From contig JABTUA010000002.1 in NCBI GenBank assembly GCA_015075635.1, positions 992,001 through 1,056,000 of the forward strand: 64,000 bases of DNA. Direction: 5' to 3'. The first letter of the stretch is position 1. Every line of letters starts with the position of its first letter. Shown here one piece after another: positions 55,508 to 63,092 of this stretch. The stretch comes from Polyangiaceae bacterium (GTDB lineage Bacteria; Myxococcota_A; Polyangia; Polyangiales; Polyangiaceae). The notes under the pieces are model-generated. The model did not search any database. It was not told the origin of the DNA and saw nothing but the letters and a program-made list of their open reading frames with translations. The position numbers and the translations under genes are program-made.

Positions 55508-55815
55508 CGACCGCCCTTGCGAACGCCCTTGCGAACGCGCGCCGTACCCGCGCTGCGGGTGCGGCGCGCGCGAGGTGACGCTTCGGGTGCGTCGAACCCG
55601 CCGTGCGGCAACGGTTCCCACGCCGCAGCATCGAACGCCGGAGGGTCGTGGTCGGGCGTGACCAGGTAGGCCTGCCGCGTCTTCTCCTCCTCGAGCTCCC
55701 ACAGCGCGCGCTGAATCGCCGCGCGGATGAAGGCAGATCGCTTGCGTGACTTCGCCGGTGCCGCGGCCTCCAGCCGCCGGAAGGTCTCCCTGTCCAGCTC
55801 TATGAGTATCTGCAT
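55504..55815 (-). CDS. ribbon-helix-helix antitoxin of second mazEF-like pair
   Basis: 103 residues. MQILIELDRETFRRLEAAAP (1-20) is the strand plus first helix of a ribbon-helix-helix domain, with SAFIRAAIQRAL the second helix; the C-terminus is a basic Arg-rich tail. It represses its own promoter in known systems. TATACT ends seven bases before the ATG, within a run of GAGTAT/ATACTC boxes that could be the operator. Confidence 0.83.
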   Translation of the reverse strand: MQILIELDRETFRRLEAAAPAKSRKRSAFIRAAIQRALWELEEEKTRQAYLVTPDHDPPAFDAAAWEPLPHGGFDAPEASPRARRTRSAGTARVRKGVRKGGR

Positions 55816-55828
55816 AGGCTCGAGTATA
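55816..55828 (-). promoter_or_regulatory. -10 box of the second mazEF-like pair
   Basis: On the minus strand TATACT (55823-55828) ends seven bases before the ATG at 55815; GAGTAT recurs 18 bp away on the same strand as a possible operator half. Confidence 0.55.
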
Positions 55829-55833
55829 TGGAC

Positions 55834-55871
55834 GCGGCACGCGGCCGGCAACGCGGCACGCGGCCGGCAAC
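55834..55871. repeat. 19-bp tandem repeat, two copies
   Basis: GCGGCACGCGGCCGGCAAC occurs twice head to tail, followed by a short diverged third start. It lies between the antitoxin promoter and the S41 protease gene. Confidence 0.9.
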
Positions 55872-55902
55872 GTCGCACGGGCGGCGGGACGACGGACGAC
55901 CC

Positions 55903-58900
55903 TCAGTCTCCGCCCACGAACTCCCAGTCGGCGCCGAACTCGTCGCTCTTGGGCGTGGTCAAGGCCTCGCCGTTCGGGCCGTCGCGGCGCACCACGATGG
56001 TGTGCCGGCTGGCCGTGTCCTCGTTCTCGCGAGCCACCACCGTGACCACGTTCATGCCCGGGTTCAGGCTGGCGTCGAAGGTGAAGCCCAGCTTGAGCGG
56101 ATCCGAGCCCTTGCGGTTCGACTGGTAGAAGACCTTGTGCGAGCCGACGAACACGTAGACGTCGAGCACGCGGTCACCGTCGGTCGCGGTACCCTCGATC
56201 TTCACCTTGTCGCCGCGCATGGCGAGCGACGCGGGCTTGAGCTCGATCAGCGGCGGCGAGTGGGTCAGGTGCGGCTTGAAGACGAGCTTCGCCCCCGCGC
56301 CGTCCTTGATGGCGGACGATTCCACGAAGCCGAAGCGATCGCCGTCGATGCGCACCTTGGTGAACGCGCCGAAGGTCCCGAGGCGATCGAGCCCGGAGCC
56401 CTTGGCGACCTCGCCGACCAGGGGCGCGCTGGCCAGCGGCTGGCCGCGCACCTGCGCGGCGGACTCGGCGACGACCTTGCCGCCCGCCTGGTTCACGAAC
56501 ACGCCGGCGCGCGTGATCGGGATCACGATCTTCTCGCTGGACACGACGCGCAGATCGCGGTCCGCGATGCTCATCTCGACCTTGGCGAAGTTGTCGGTGA
56601 GCCCGTCGAGCACGTCGAAGGTGAAGGCGACCTCGCGCACGTCGCCGGGGTTCATGCTGGGCAGCTCGAAGCGTCCGGCGCGCAGGTACAGGCCGTCGCC
56701 GGTCAGGTTGCGGATGTTGGCCTGGGTCTCGAAGGACCTGCCGGTCCCCACGTTCTTCACGGTCAGGTAGAGCGTGACGCCCTCGCCGCGCTGCACCTGT
56801 CCGTCGCCGTTGCCGGGGCGGTTGTCCGTGATCTGGTACGAGAAGGCGAAGGCCGGACGCGGCAGGCTCTGCACCGTGGGCCGGAGCTCTTGGTCCTTGG
56901 GCGCCGCGCCGCCTTCGGCGAAGAAGCGTACCTTCACCACGTCCTGCCGGGTGATGGCGTCGAGGGGGATCTTGCACACGCGCTTGGCGTCGGTGGGCAG
57001 CGGCTTGGTGCTGCCGGGCTTTCGCCCGTCGAGCTCGCACCAGCCGAAGGGCACCGTGGCCGTGCGGGTCTTGCCGGGCTCGACCTTGCCGAACACCAGC
57101 TCCTTCTCGTCGTAATAGCCGCCGTCGCTCTTGGTCAGCGCGCGCAGCTGGTAGATCGGCTCCTTGCCGTTGTTCTTCACCGTGACCTTGAGGTTCATCG
57201 GCTCACCGGCGCTGACCGTGTCCGCCTTGCGGTCGGTCTCCAGCTTGAGCTCGTAGTCCTCCGCGCTCGGGCCCTTGGCGTCCTTGGGCGCGGGGCTCCA
57301 GTCGATGCCCAGCTTCGTGAGGTCGGCGGCGACGGCCTGGAGCTGTCCGTCTTGCGCCTTCTCGACCACGGCCTTCGACGCGCGCAGCTGATCGGGGCGC
57401 TTGGCCTGGGGCAGCTTGGCGACCAGGTCCCGGCCGAACGCGATGGGGAAATCGAGCTGGAACTCGTCCTCCAGATCGCCCCCCAGATCGCGCATCTTGG
57501 CCCGCTCCGCCTCCGGCAGGTTGTAGCGCAGCTTGTACGAGGGGCGGTCGCTCGAGCGCTTCAGCGCGCCGCCCAGGCTCTTGGACAGGTCGCGCTCCTT
57601 GACCGGGCTCTCCTCGCTGTAGAGATCCATCTCCAGCGTGTCGGCGGTCATGGGGTCGAGCTGCACGTCCGGTGCGACGCCCACGCCCTGAATCGACACG
57701 TCCCCCGGCGTCAGGTACTGCGCGATGGTCAGCTTGAGCGCCGCGCCGTCCGGCGTGATGCGCGGGAACACCAGCTGCACGGTGCCCTTGCCGAAGCTGG
57801 TCTGGCCGACGATGACCGCGCGGTCCTGGTTCTTCAGCGCGCCCGCGACGATCTCGCTGGCGCTGGCGCTCGAGCCGTTCTGCAAGACCACGATCGGGTA
57901 GTTCGGCTCGGTGCCCCGCGGCACGGCCTTCTTCTCCTCGCGGCCCTCGGCAGCGCCGACCGTGGCCACGATGGGGCCGGTCTCCAGGAACTTGTCGGCG
58001 ACCTTCGCCGCCTGATCGAGCAGGCCGCCGGGGTTGCCGCGCAGGTCGAGCACGAGGCCCTTGATGGGCTCACCCTTGGCGAGATCCGCCAGGGCCGCGT
58101 CCAGCTCGTCGGAGGTGCTCGACTGGAACTGCTTCAGGCGCACGTAGCCGATGCCGGGCGAGAGCGAGCGGTAGTCCACGCTCTTGATGCGGATCTCTTC
58201 GCGAGTCAGCTCGAACGGGCGCACGCCCTGCCAACCGTCGTTGCCGTCCCGGTGTACCCAGATGGTGACCTTCGAGCCGGGCTTGCCGCGCAGGCGCTTG
58301 ACCGCGTCGTCGAGCGGCATGTTCAGCGTGGACTCGTTGTTGATCTTCATGATGCGGTCCATCCGCTTCAGCCCGGCGCGTCCCGCCGGCGTGTCCGGCA
58401 TCGGGCGCATGATGGTGAGCTGCTGATCGCGGATGGAGATGACGATGCCGAGACCCCCGAAATGGCCCGAGGTGGAGAGGTTCATCTCCTTGTAGGCCTC
58501 GGGGCTCAAAAACACGCTGTGCGGGTCGAGGGTGCGCAGCATGCCGTTGCAGGCCGCGTACTCGATGTCGCGCAGATCGACCTCGGTGTCCTTCAGGTTC
58601 GCTTGCAGGAACGCGAACACCTCGCGCAGCCGCGCCGCGACGTCCCAGGGGCCCTGGATGTTGTCGACGCGAAACTCCTTCTCCTCCGTGTCGGCGCGCA
58701 CCTTCACCGTGGGCGACTTCTCGTCGTGGAGGATGATGACCTGCGCGACCTCCTTCTGGACCTGGTTCAGCGCGGACAGGAACATCTGCTGGGGCTTGAC
58801 CCGGCCCGGCTCGACGTATTTGTCGCGGATGGTCTTGAGTGTCTCGTTGACCGCCGTCAGCTGCGTCAGGTCGTAGGGCGCCTTGCTCTCGCCGGGCGCG

Positions 58901-59028
58901 CTCACCGCGTGGGCGGCCTCGAGGCCCTTCCACAGCCCACCGGTGCCGAAGCGAAGCGCGAAGAAGGAGGCGAGGGCGAACACCCCCAGGACGACGATCG
59001 CGCGGCCGAGCCGCTCCAGAATTCGCAT
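55903..59028 (-). CDS. S41 carboxy-terminal processing protease, extended
   Basis: 1041 residues, about twice the length of a usual CtpA. N-terminal membrane anchor (about 8-28); PDZ domain (about 160-255, HFGGLGIVISI start); S41 catalytic core with NGSSASASE (Ser near 386) and GQTSFGKGTV (Lys near 411), the Ser/Lys dyad. After the protease come ~550 residues of beta-rich modules, among them an Ig-like CARDB-type stretch (VKNNGKEPIYQLR) and an SH3b-like part near 880. Such proteases trim periplasmic proteins. TATACT ends nine bases before the ATG. Confidence 0.9.
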   Translation of the reverse strand: MRILERLGRAIVVLGVFALASFFALRFGTGGLWKGLEAAHAVSAPGESKAPYDLTQLTAVNETLKTIRDKYVEPGRVKPQQMFLSALNQVQKEVAQVIILHDEKSPTVKVRADTEEKEFRVDNIQGPWDVAARLREVFAFLQANLKDTEVDLRDIEYAACNGMLRTLDPHSVFLSPEAYKEMNLSTSGHFGGLGIVISIRDQQLTIMRPMPDTPAGRAGLKRMDRIMKINNESTLNMPLDDAVKRLRGKPGSKVTIWVHRDGNDGWQGVRPFELTREEIRIKSVDYRSLSPGIGYVRLKQFQSSTSDELDAALADLAKGEPIKGLVLDLRGNPGGLLDQAAKVADKFLETGPIVATVGAAEGREEKKAVPRGTEPNYPIVVLQNGSSASASEIVAGALKNQDRAVIVGQTSFGKGTVQLVFPRITPDGAALKLTIAQYLTPGDVSIQGVGVAPDVQLDPMTADTLEMDLYSEESPVKERDLSKSLGGALKRSSDRPSYKLRYNLPEAERAKMRDLGGDLEDEFQLDFPIAFGRDLVAKLPQAKRPDQLRASKAVVEKAQDGQLQAVAADLTKLGIDWSPAPKDAKGPSAEDYELKLETDRKADTVSAGEPMNLKVTVKNNGKEPIYQLRALTKSDGGYYDEKELVFGKVEPGKTRTATVPFGWCELDGRKPGSTKPLPTDAKRVCKIPLDAITRQDVVKVRFFAEGGAAPKDQELRPTVQSLPRPAFAFSYQITDNRPGNGDGQVQRGEGVTLYLTVKNVGTGRSFETQANIRNLTGDGLYLRAGRFELPSMNPGDVREVAFTFDVLDGLTDNFAKVEMSIADRDLRVVSSEKIVIPITRAGVFVNQAGGKVVAESAAQVRGQPLASAPLVGEVAKGSGLDRLGTFGAFTKVRIDGDRFGFVESSAIKDGAGAKLVFKPHLTHSPPLIELKPASLAMRGDKVKIEGTATDGDRVLDVYVFVGSHKVFYQSNRKGSDPLKLGFTFDASLNPGMNVVTVVARENEDTASRHTIVVRRDGPNGEALTTPKSDEFGADWEFVGGD

Positions 59029-59043
59029 CGGACGGGCAGTATA
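59029..59043 (-). promoter_or_regulatory. -10 box of a likely leaderless promoter
   Basis: On the minus strand TATACT (59038-59043) ends nine bases before the ATG at 59028. Confidence 0.55.
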
Positions 59044-59106
59044 GTGCGAGGACCGAAAGTCAGCCGCTTCGATGCGCGCGAGCGCTGTTTCCTTGGAAAT
59101 TCCTGT

Positions 59107-59121
59107 TAGGCTCGGCGGGCC
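59107..59121 (+). promoter_or_regulatory. -10 box of a likely leaderless promoter
   Basis: TAGGCT at 59107-59112 ends nine bases before the ATG at 59122. Confidence 0.45.
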
Positions 59122-59574
59122 ATGTCCCTGACCTGTCCCCGTGACGAAAGCCAGCTCGAGACCAAGACCTACGAGGCCAAGATCGAGATCGACGCCTGCC
59201 CCGCCTGCGGCGGCATCTGGCTCGACAAGGGCGAGCTCGAGGCGATTCAGGAGGCCAAGGAGAACGACTACTCCAAGGTGCTCGAGAACCTCCCGGACAC
59301 CGTGGCCCGCAGCATCAACAAGGTCGCGCAGACGGACACCAGCCCGGTCGGCTGCCCGAAGTGCGGCACCGAGATGGACACGCGCGAGTACGCCTACTGT
59401 TCGCAGATCGTCATCGACACCTGCCCCGAGGGCTGCGGCATCTGGCTGGACGCCGGGGAGCTCCAGGCGCTGGAGAAGTTCTTCGAGCGGAGCCAGGCCG
59501 AGGCCGGCGACGTCATCCCGCTGCGCTGGCGGCTGTGGGCGACGCTGTCGGGAGTGTTTCGGAAGAAGGGGTGA
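59122..59574 (+). CDS. double TFIIB-type zinc-ribbon protein
   Basis: 150 residues. CPRD...CPACGGIWLDKGELE (about 5-41) and CPKCGTEMDTRE...CPEGCGIWLDAGELQ (about 77-115) are two zf-TFIIB ribbons; their GIWLD(K/A)GEL signature is unmistakable. A helical and basic C-terminus follows. Probably a small cytosolic zinc protein; the exact role of this family is unknown. Its stop overlaps the start of the kinase gene (GTGA), so it may serve that kinase. Confidence 0.88.
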   Translation: MSLTCPRDESQLETKTYEAKIEIDACPACGGIWLDKGELEAIQEAKENDYSKVLENLPDTVARSINKVAQTDTSPVGCPKCGTEMDTREYAYCSQIVIDTCPEGCGIWLDAGELQALEKFFERSQAEAGDVIPLRWRLWATLSGVFRKKG

Positions 59575-61271
59575 GCCAGCTCCCCACCGCCTACGCCCTG
59601 GTCGTCGCGGGCTTCGATTTCGCGGTGGCCGCGCTGTGCTGGGGCTGGCCGCGGGGGGAGCTCTGGCCGCTCGGCACGCGGCTGACCAGCGTGGCGATGG
59701 CGCTGGCGGGGCTCACCTCCATCGCCGCCGGCCTGCTCATGGCCGGCGTCGTGCCGGATCTGGCGATGCGCGCGTTGGTGGCGCTCTCCATCGTGTCGTT
59801 CGTGGCCGGCACGGCGGCGGTCATCCCGTCGGACGAGCCGCGCGCCGCGCGTTACCGCACCTGGCTCGGCGTCGTCGGCGTGCCCATTCCATTGGTGGCG
59901 GCGTTCCTGGTCGAGATGCTCCCGGCAACGAGCGCGGCGGTCGGCGTACCGCAGCGCGTGCTGACGCTGCCGTCGGCAGCGCTGTTCGCGGTGGCCTGCG
60001 GCGCCTTCCAGCTCTCGGAGGCGCTGGCCATCGCGGCGTTCTGGCCGAAGAGCCAGTGGCGCTCGGCGCTGCCGGCGGTGGGGCTGGTGTTCCTGGCCGG
60101 CTTCCTCGACGTGGCCGCGCTCATCGGCATGCCGGTGCCGCTGATCGGCGCGGTGACCGCCGCGGCCATCGCCAGCGCGTTCATCGCGTCGCGCATGCTG
60201 GCGCAGTTCCGCGTCGCGCTCGAAGGCGCGGAGGGCCGCGTGCCCGGCTTCGCGCTGCAACGCTTCCTGGGCGCCGGCGGCATGGCGGAGGTGTTCGTCG
60301 CCGAAGCGGTGGGGCTGCTGGGCAAGAAGCGCGTCGCCGCGGTGAAGCGAGTTCGCCGCGATCTGGTGGACAACGTCGAGCTCTGCGCGATGTTCCTGGA
60401 CGAAGCCCGCCTCGCCGCCGAGCTCCGGCACCCGAACATCGTCGAGGTCTACAGCTTCGGCACCGGCGGCCCGGGCTCCCACGTGCGCCCGTACATCGCC
60501 ATGGAGCTGGTCGAGGGTCTGCCGCTGGCGGTGCTGCTCCGCCACTCCGCTTTGGCCCACCGCGAGCTGCCGCTCGCGGCGGTGAGTGAGATCGGCGTCT
60601 CACTGGCGTCCGCCCTCCACTACGCCCACACGCTGCGCCGGCACGACGGCGAGCCGCTCCGCATCGTGCACCGCGACGTCTCGCCGCACAACGTGCTGAT
60701 CTCCCGCGAGGGAGAGGTGAAGCTCATCGACTTCGGCATCGCCCGCGCCGCCACCCGCGCCACGCACACCAAGACCGGTCACATGCGCGGCAAGCTGGCC
60801 TACGCCGCCCCGGAGCAGATCTCGGCGGGCGAGGTGGACGCGCGCACCGACGTGTTCGCCCTGGGCGTGCTGCTGTACGAGACCGCGACGCTGACCCGAC
60901 CGTTCAGCGGCGACAGCGAGCCGGCCATCGTGGCGGCGATCTTGGAGGGGCGCCGCAAGCGGCTGACCGAGCTCCGCCCCGACGCGAAGCCGCTGGCGGA
61001 CGCGATCGAGCGGGCGATGCAGATCGACCCGGCAAAGCGCCCGCAGAGCGCCGCGGAGCTCGAGGAGGCGCTCGAGCGAGGGGTCGCCCGCGAGGGCGCC
61101 GGCAAGCGCGCGCTCTCCGAGCTGGTCGCGATGGTCGAGCGGGACCTCGCGAAGTCGCGCCCCGTCGGCAGCGGCCCCGAGCTCGAGATCGGCGCGACGA
61201 CCCTGACCGGCTCCGGGCCTCACAGCGGCGACACCGCGACGGTGGCGGACTCGGTGGCGCCTAAGGGGTGA
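59571..61271 (+). CDS. Ser/Thr kinase with N-terminal multi-pass membrane domain
   Basis: 566 residues from GTG 59571. Residues 1-215 form about seven membrane helices. The kinase domain follows (about 225-490): GAGGMAEVFVAE loop, RVAAVKRV with the ATP Lys, HRDVSPHNV near 366, DFGIAR near 386 and APEQ. The tail (about 490-566) is short and Ala/Glu-rich. Most bacterial Ser/Thr kinases have the reverse order, with kinase first and membrane helix after it, as at 36304-37758 here. A membrane sensor that controls the kinase is the likely meaning. It is coupled to the zinc-ribbon gene. Confidence 0.9.
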   Translation: MSQLPTAYALVVAGFDFAVAALCWGWPRGELWPLGTRLTSVAMALAGLTSIAAGLLMAGVVPDLAMRALVALSIVSFVAGTAAVIPSDEPRAARYRTWLGVVGVPIPLVAAFLVEMLPATSAAVGVPQRVLTLPSAALFAVACGAFQLSEALAIAAFWPKSQWRSALPAVGLVFLAGFLDVAALIGMPVPLIGAVTAAAIASAFIASRMLAQFRVALEGAEGRVPGFALQRFLGAGGMAEVFVAEAVGLLGKKRVAAVKRVRRDLVDNVELCAMFLDEARLAAELRHPNIVEVYSFGTGGPGSHVRPYIAMELVEGLPLAVLLRHSALAHRELPLAAVSEIGVSLASALHYAHTLRRHDGEPLRIVHRDVSPHNVLISREGEVKLIDFGIARAATRATHTKTGHMRGKLAYAAPEQISAGEVDARTDVFALGVLLYETATLTRPFSGDSEPAIVAAILEGRRKRLTELRPDAKPLADAIERAMQIDPAKRPQSAAELEEALERGVAREGAGKRALSELVAMVERDLAKSRPVGSGPELEIGATTLTGSGPHSGDTATVADSVAPKG

Positions 61272-61301
61272 GGTTGGTGCGCGCCCGCTGCCAGCTCCAA
61301 T

Positions 61302-61745
61302 TCAAATCGGAGGCAAGTCGCCACACGCGGCGTTCAGGCAGTCCTTCAGGCAAGAGCAGTCGCCGGTGCCCGCCGAGCACCCCGCCAGCGCGTTGCCGAA
61401 TCCAAACCCAGTCTTGCCCGCCTCGCAGTCCGCGAGGCACCCCGCTTCATCGCAAAAGTCGAAGGGGCTGATGCTGCAGCCGGACGCGCACAGCGCCTTG
61501 TAGTTGCCACACGCCTTCTGGCAATCGATCCCAGCCGGAGGGAAGGAGACGTGGTTGCCACCTCCGGCGCAGCTCCCCATGCCGTTCGGAGGAACCACCG
61601 GGCTCGGGCAGACCGAGCCGCCGTCGCTGCCGCCGGTGCCGCCGGTGCCGCCGGTTCCGCCGGTTCCGGCGTCGACACCGCTTTTCGAGTCGTCACCTCC
61701 GCACGCAACCAGCAGGGCAGCCACCAAGAGTGAAGTCCGGAGCAT
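61302..61745 (-). CDS. Cys-rich lipoprotein
   Basis: 147 residues. Lipobox VAC (LLVAC, Cys 15), a GGTGG linker (about 27-45) and a domain with 16 cysteines in paired patterns (CQKACGNYKALC, CLADCEAG, CSCLKDC), probably a small disulfide-bonded envelope protein. TAGGCT ends five bases before the ATG. It ends 30 bases from the convergent kinase gene. Confidence 0.75.
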   Translation of the reverse strand: MLRTSLLVAALLVACGGDDSKSGVDAGTGGTGGTGGTGGSDGGSVCPSPVVPPNGMGSCAGGGNHVSFPPAGIDCQKACGNYKALCASGCSISPFDFCDEAGCLADCEAGKTGFGFGNALAGCSAGTGDCSCLKDCLNAACGDLPPI

Positions 61746-61756
61746 GCCCAAGCCTA
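61746..61756 (-). promoter_or_regulatory. -10 box of a likely leaderless promoter
   Basis: On the minus strand TAGGCT (61751-61756) ends five bases before the ATG at 61745. Confidence 0.45.
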
Positions 61757-61837
61757 CCACTCGGTGGACGATGCACACAGGGTCGCGGACTCGGTGGCGC
61801 CGAAGAGGTGAGCGAGCTCTCGAGACGCACCGACGGC

Positions 61838-62896
61838 TCAGCGATACGCCGGGCCCTCGCCGGGCAAGCGCTTGCCCAGCATCGTCGCGGCGGCGTCCGA
61901 GATTCGACCCAGCGCCCCGAGCACGCTCGCGCCCGTCGCGCCCGCCACCGCGAGGCGCAGCGTCAGCCCGGTGTCGTCACCCCTGACGGGACCCAACTGT
62001 CGGAGCTGCAATAGCTGGCGACGCGCGGTGGGTGAGAAGACCACCTGCGCGCGGGCCTGATCGTAGACGCGGAGGTCGAACCAGCTGTCGAAGACGGCGT
62101 CGCCGGTGGTGAACCGGGGACGCGAGAAGAAGAGCTCGGTCAAGAACGCTGGTCCTTTCATGCAATCGTCGAGCGCCAGCTCCAGCCGGATCGGCTCTGG
62201 AAAGCGCGCGTGGACCACGAGCTCGTAGTCGAGGGCCCTCTTCCGGGCCACGCGCGCCCTGCACTCGATGCCCAAACGGCGACCCGCCAGGCCGAGAGGA
62301 GCCAACGTGAACCGCATGCCCGTGTCCCGAGCCACCAGGTCCATCTGTTGGGCGAGACCCACGAGCGAGGCTGTGGTCGGAACGCTCGCTCGAACAACCT
62401 CGACCGTAATCACGACCTCGGCGGCCGCGCTCATCAGGTAGGTGAGATAGCCGTCGGGCCCATACGGCAGCTGCCCCTGCGCGGACGGTAGGGTCAGGAT
62501 GGTGATCCCGGCGTCGGTCAGCGCGACGCACGGCCGGTCCTTGACACGTTCGGTGTGGGCAAGAGCGCGCATCAGCGCGGTCTGCACCGGCTCGGTGAGC
62601 AGCGCGTGAGCGCGGGCCGGCTCATCGGCGTGAACGCTGAAGCTGGGCGCGAAGCGTCCCCAGATGTCGGGGGCACGGCCCTGCACGCTCAGGCCGAGGT
62701 CGAGCGGCGCGGTGAATGACGCCGAAACCGTGAGGCTCGCGGGCTCACCCCGGCTGCCGCCGAAGTACACGACCTCGAGAGTGTATGACGCGTACTCGAG
62801 CTCGAATCGCCTCTCGGCTGGACCACCGTAAGCGATGGTGCCCGACCGCACGGCGACGCGCTCGACAGCGCCGGGCATGGAACTCCGGAACTGCAC
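61838..62896 (-). CDS. conserved hypothetical protein
   Basis: 352 residues from GTG 62896; no signal peptide and no clear membrane helix. Beta-rich first half with aromatic strands (RRFELEYASYTLEVVYFGG), a mixed second half and an Ala/Gly-rich C-terminus. I do not recognise the family. The -10 box TACGGT eight bases upstream supports the start. Confidence 0.6.
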   Translation of the reverse strand: MQFRSSMPGAVERVAVRSGTIAYGGPAERRFELEYASYTLEVVYFGGSRGEPASLTVSASFTAPLDLGLSVQGRAPDIWGRFAPSFSVHADEPARAHALLTEPVQTALMRALAHTERVKDRPCVALTDAGITILTLPSAQGQLPYGPDGYLTYLMSAAAEVVITVEVVRASVPTTASLVGLAQQMDLVARDTGMRFTLAPLGLAGRRLGIECRARVARKRALDYELVVHARFPEPIRLELALDDCMKGPAFLTELFFSRPRFTTGDAVFDSWFDLRVYDQARAQVVFSPTARRQLLQLRQLGPVRGDDTGLTLRLAVAGATGASVLGALGRISDAAATMLGKRLPGEGPAYR

Positions 62897-62910
62897 GGCG
62901 AGCTACCGTA
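62897..62910 (-). promoter_or_regulatory. -10 box of a likely leaderless promoter
   Basis: On the minus strand TACGGT (62905-62910) ends eight bases before the GTG at 62896. Confidence 0.45.
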
Positions 62911-63092
62911 TCACCGTCCAGGCAGGGCCTGCGCACGCCCCAGCTGTGGGAGACCCCGGCGGCGCCGCCCTGCGTGCAGATCGATCCTGGCGGCATCGAC
63001 CCTTCGCCGGACGCCGGAGACGCAGACCCCGACGCGAGCGGCGACTGAGGCGTTGCCCGTGCCGTCGGAGTCGCCGAACATGGGCCGGGACC

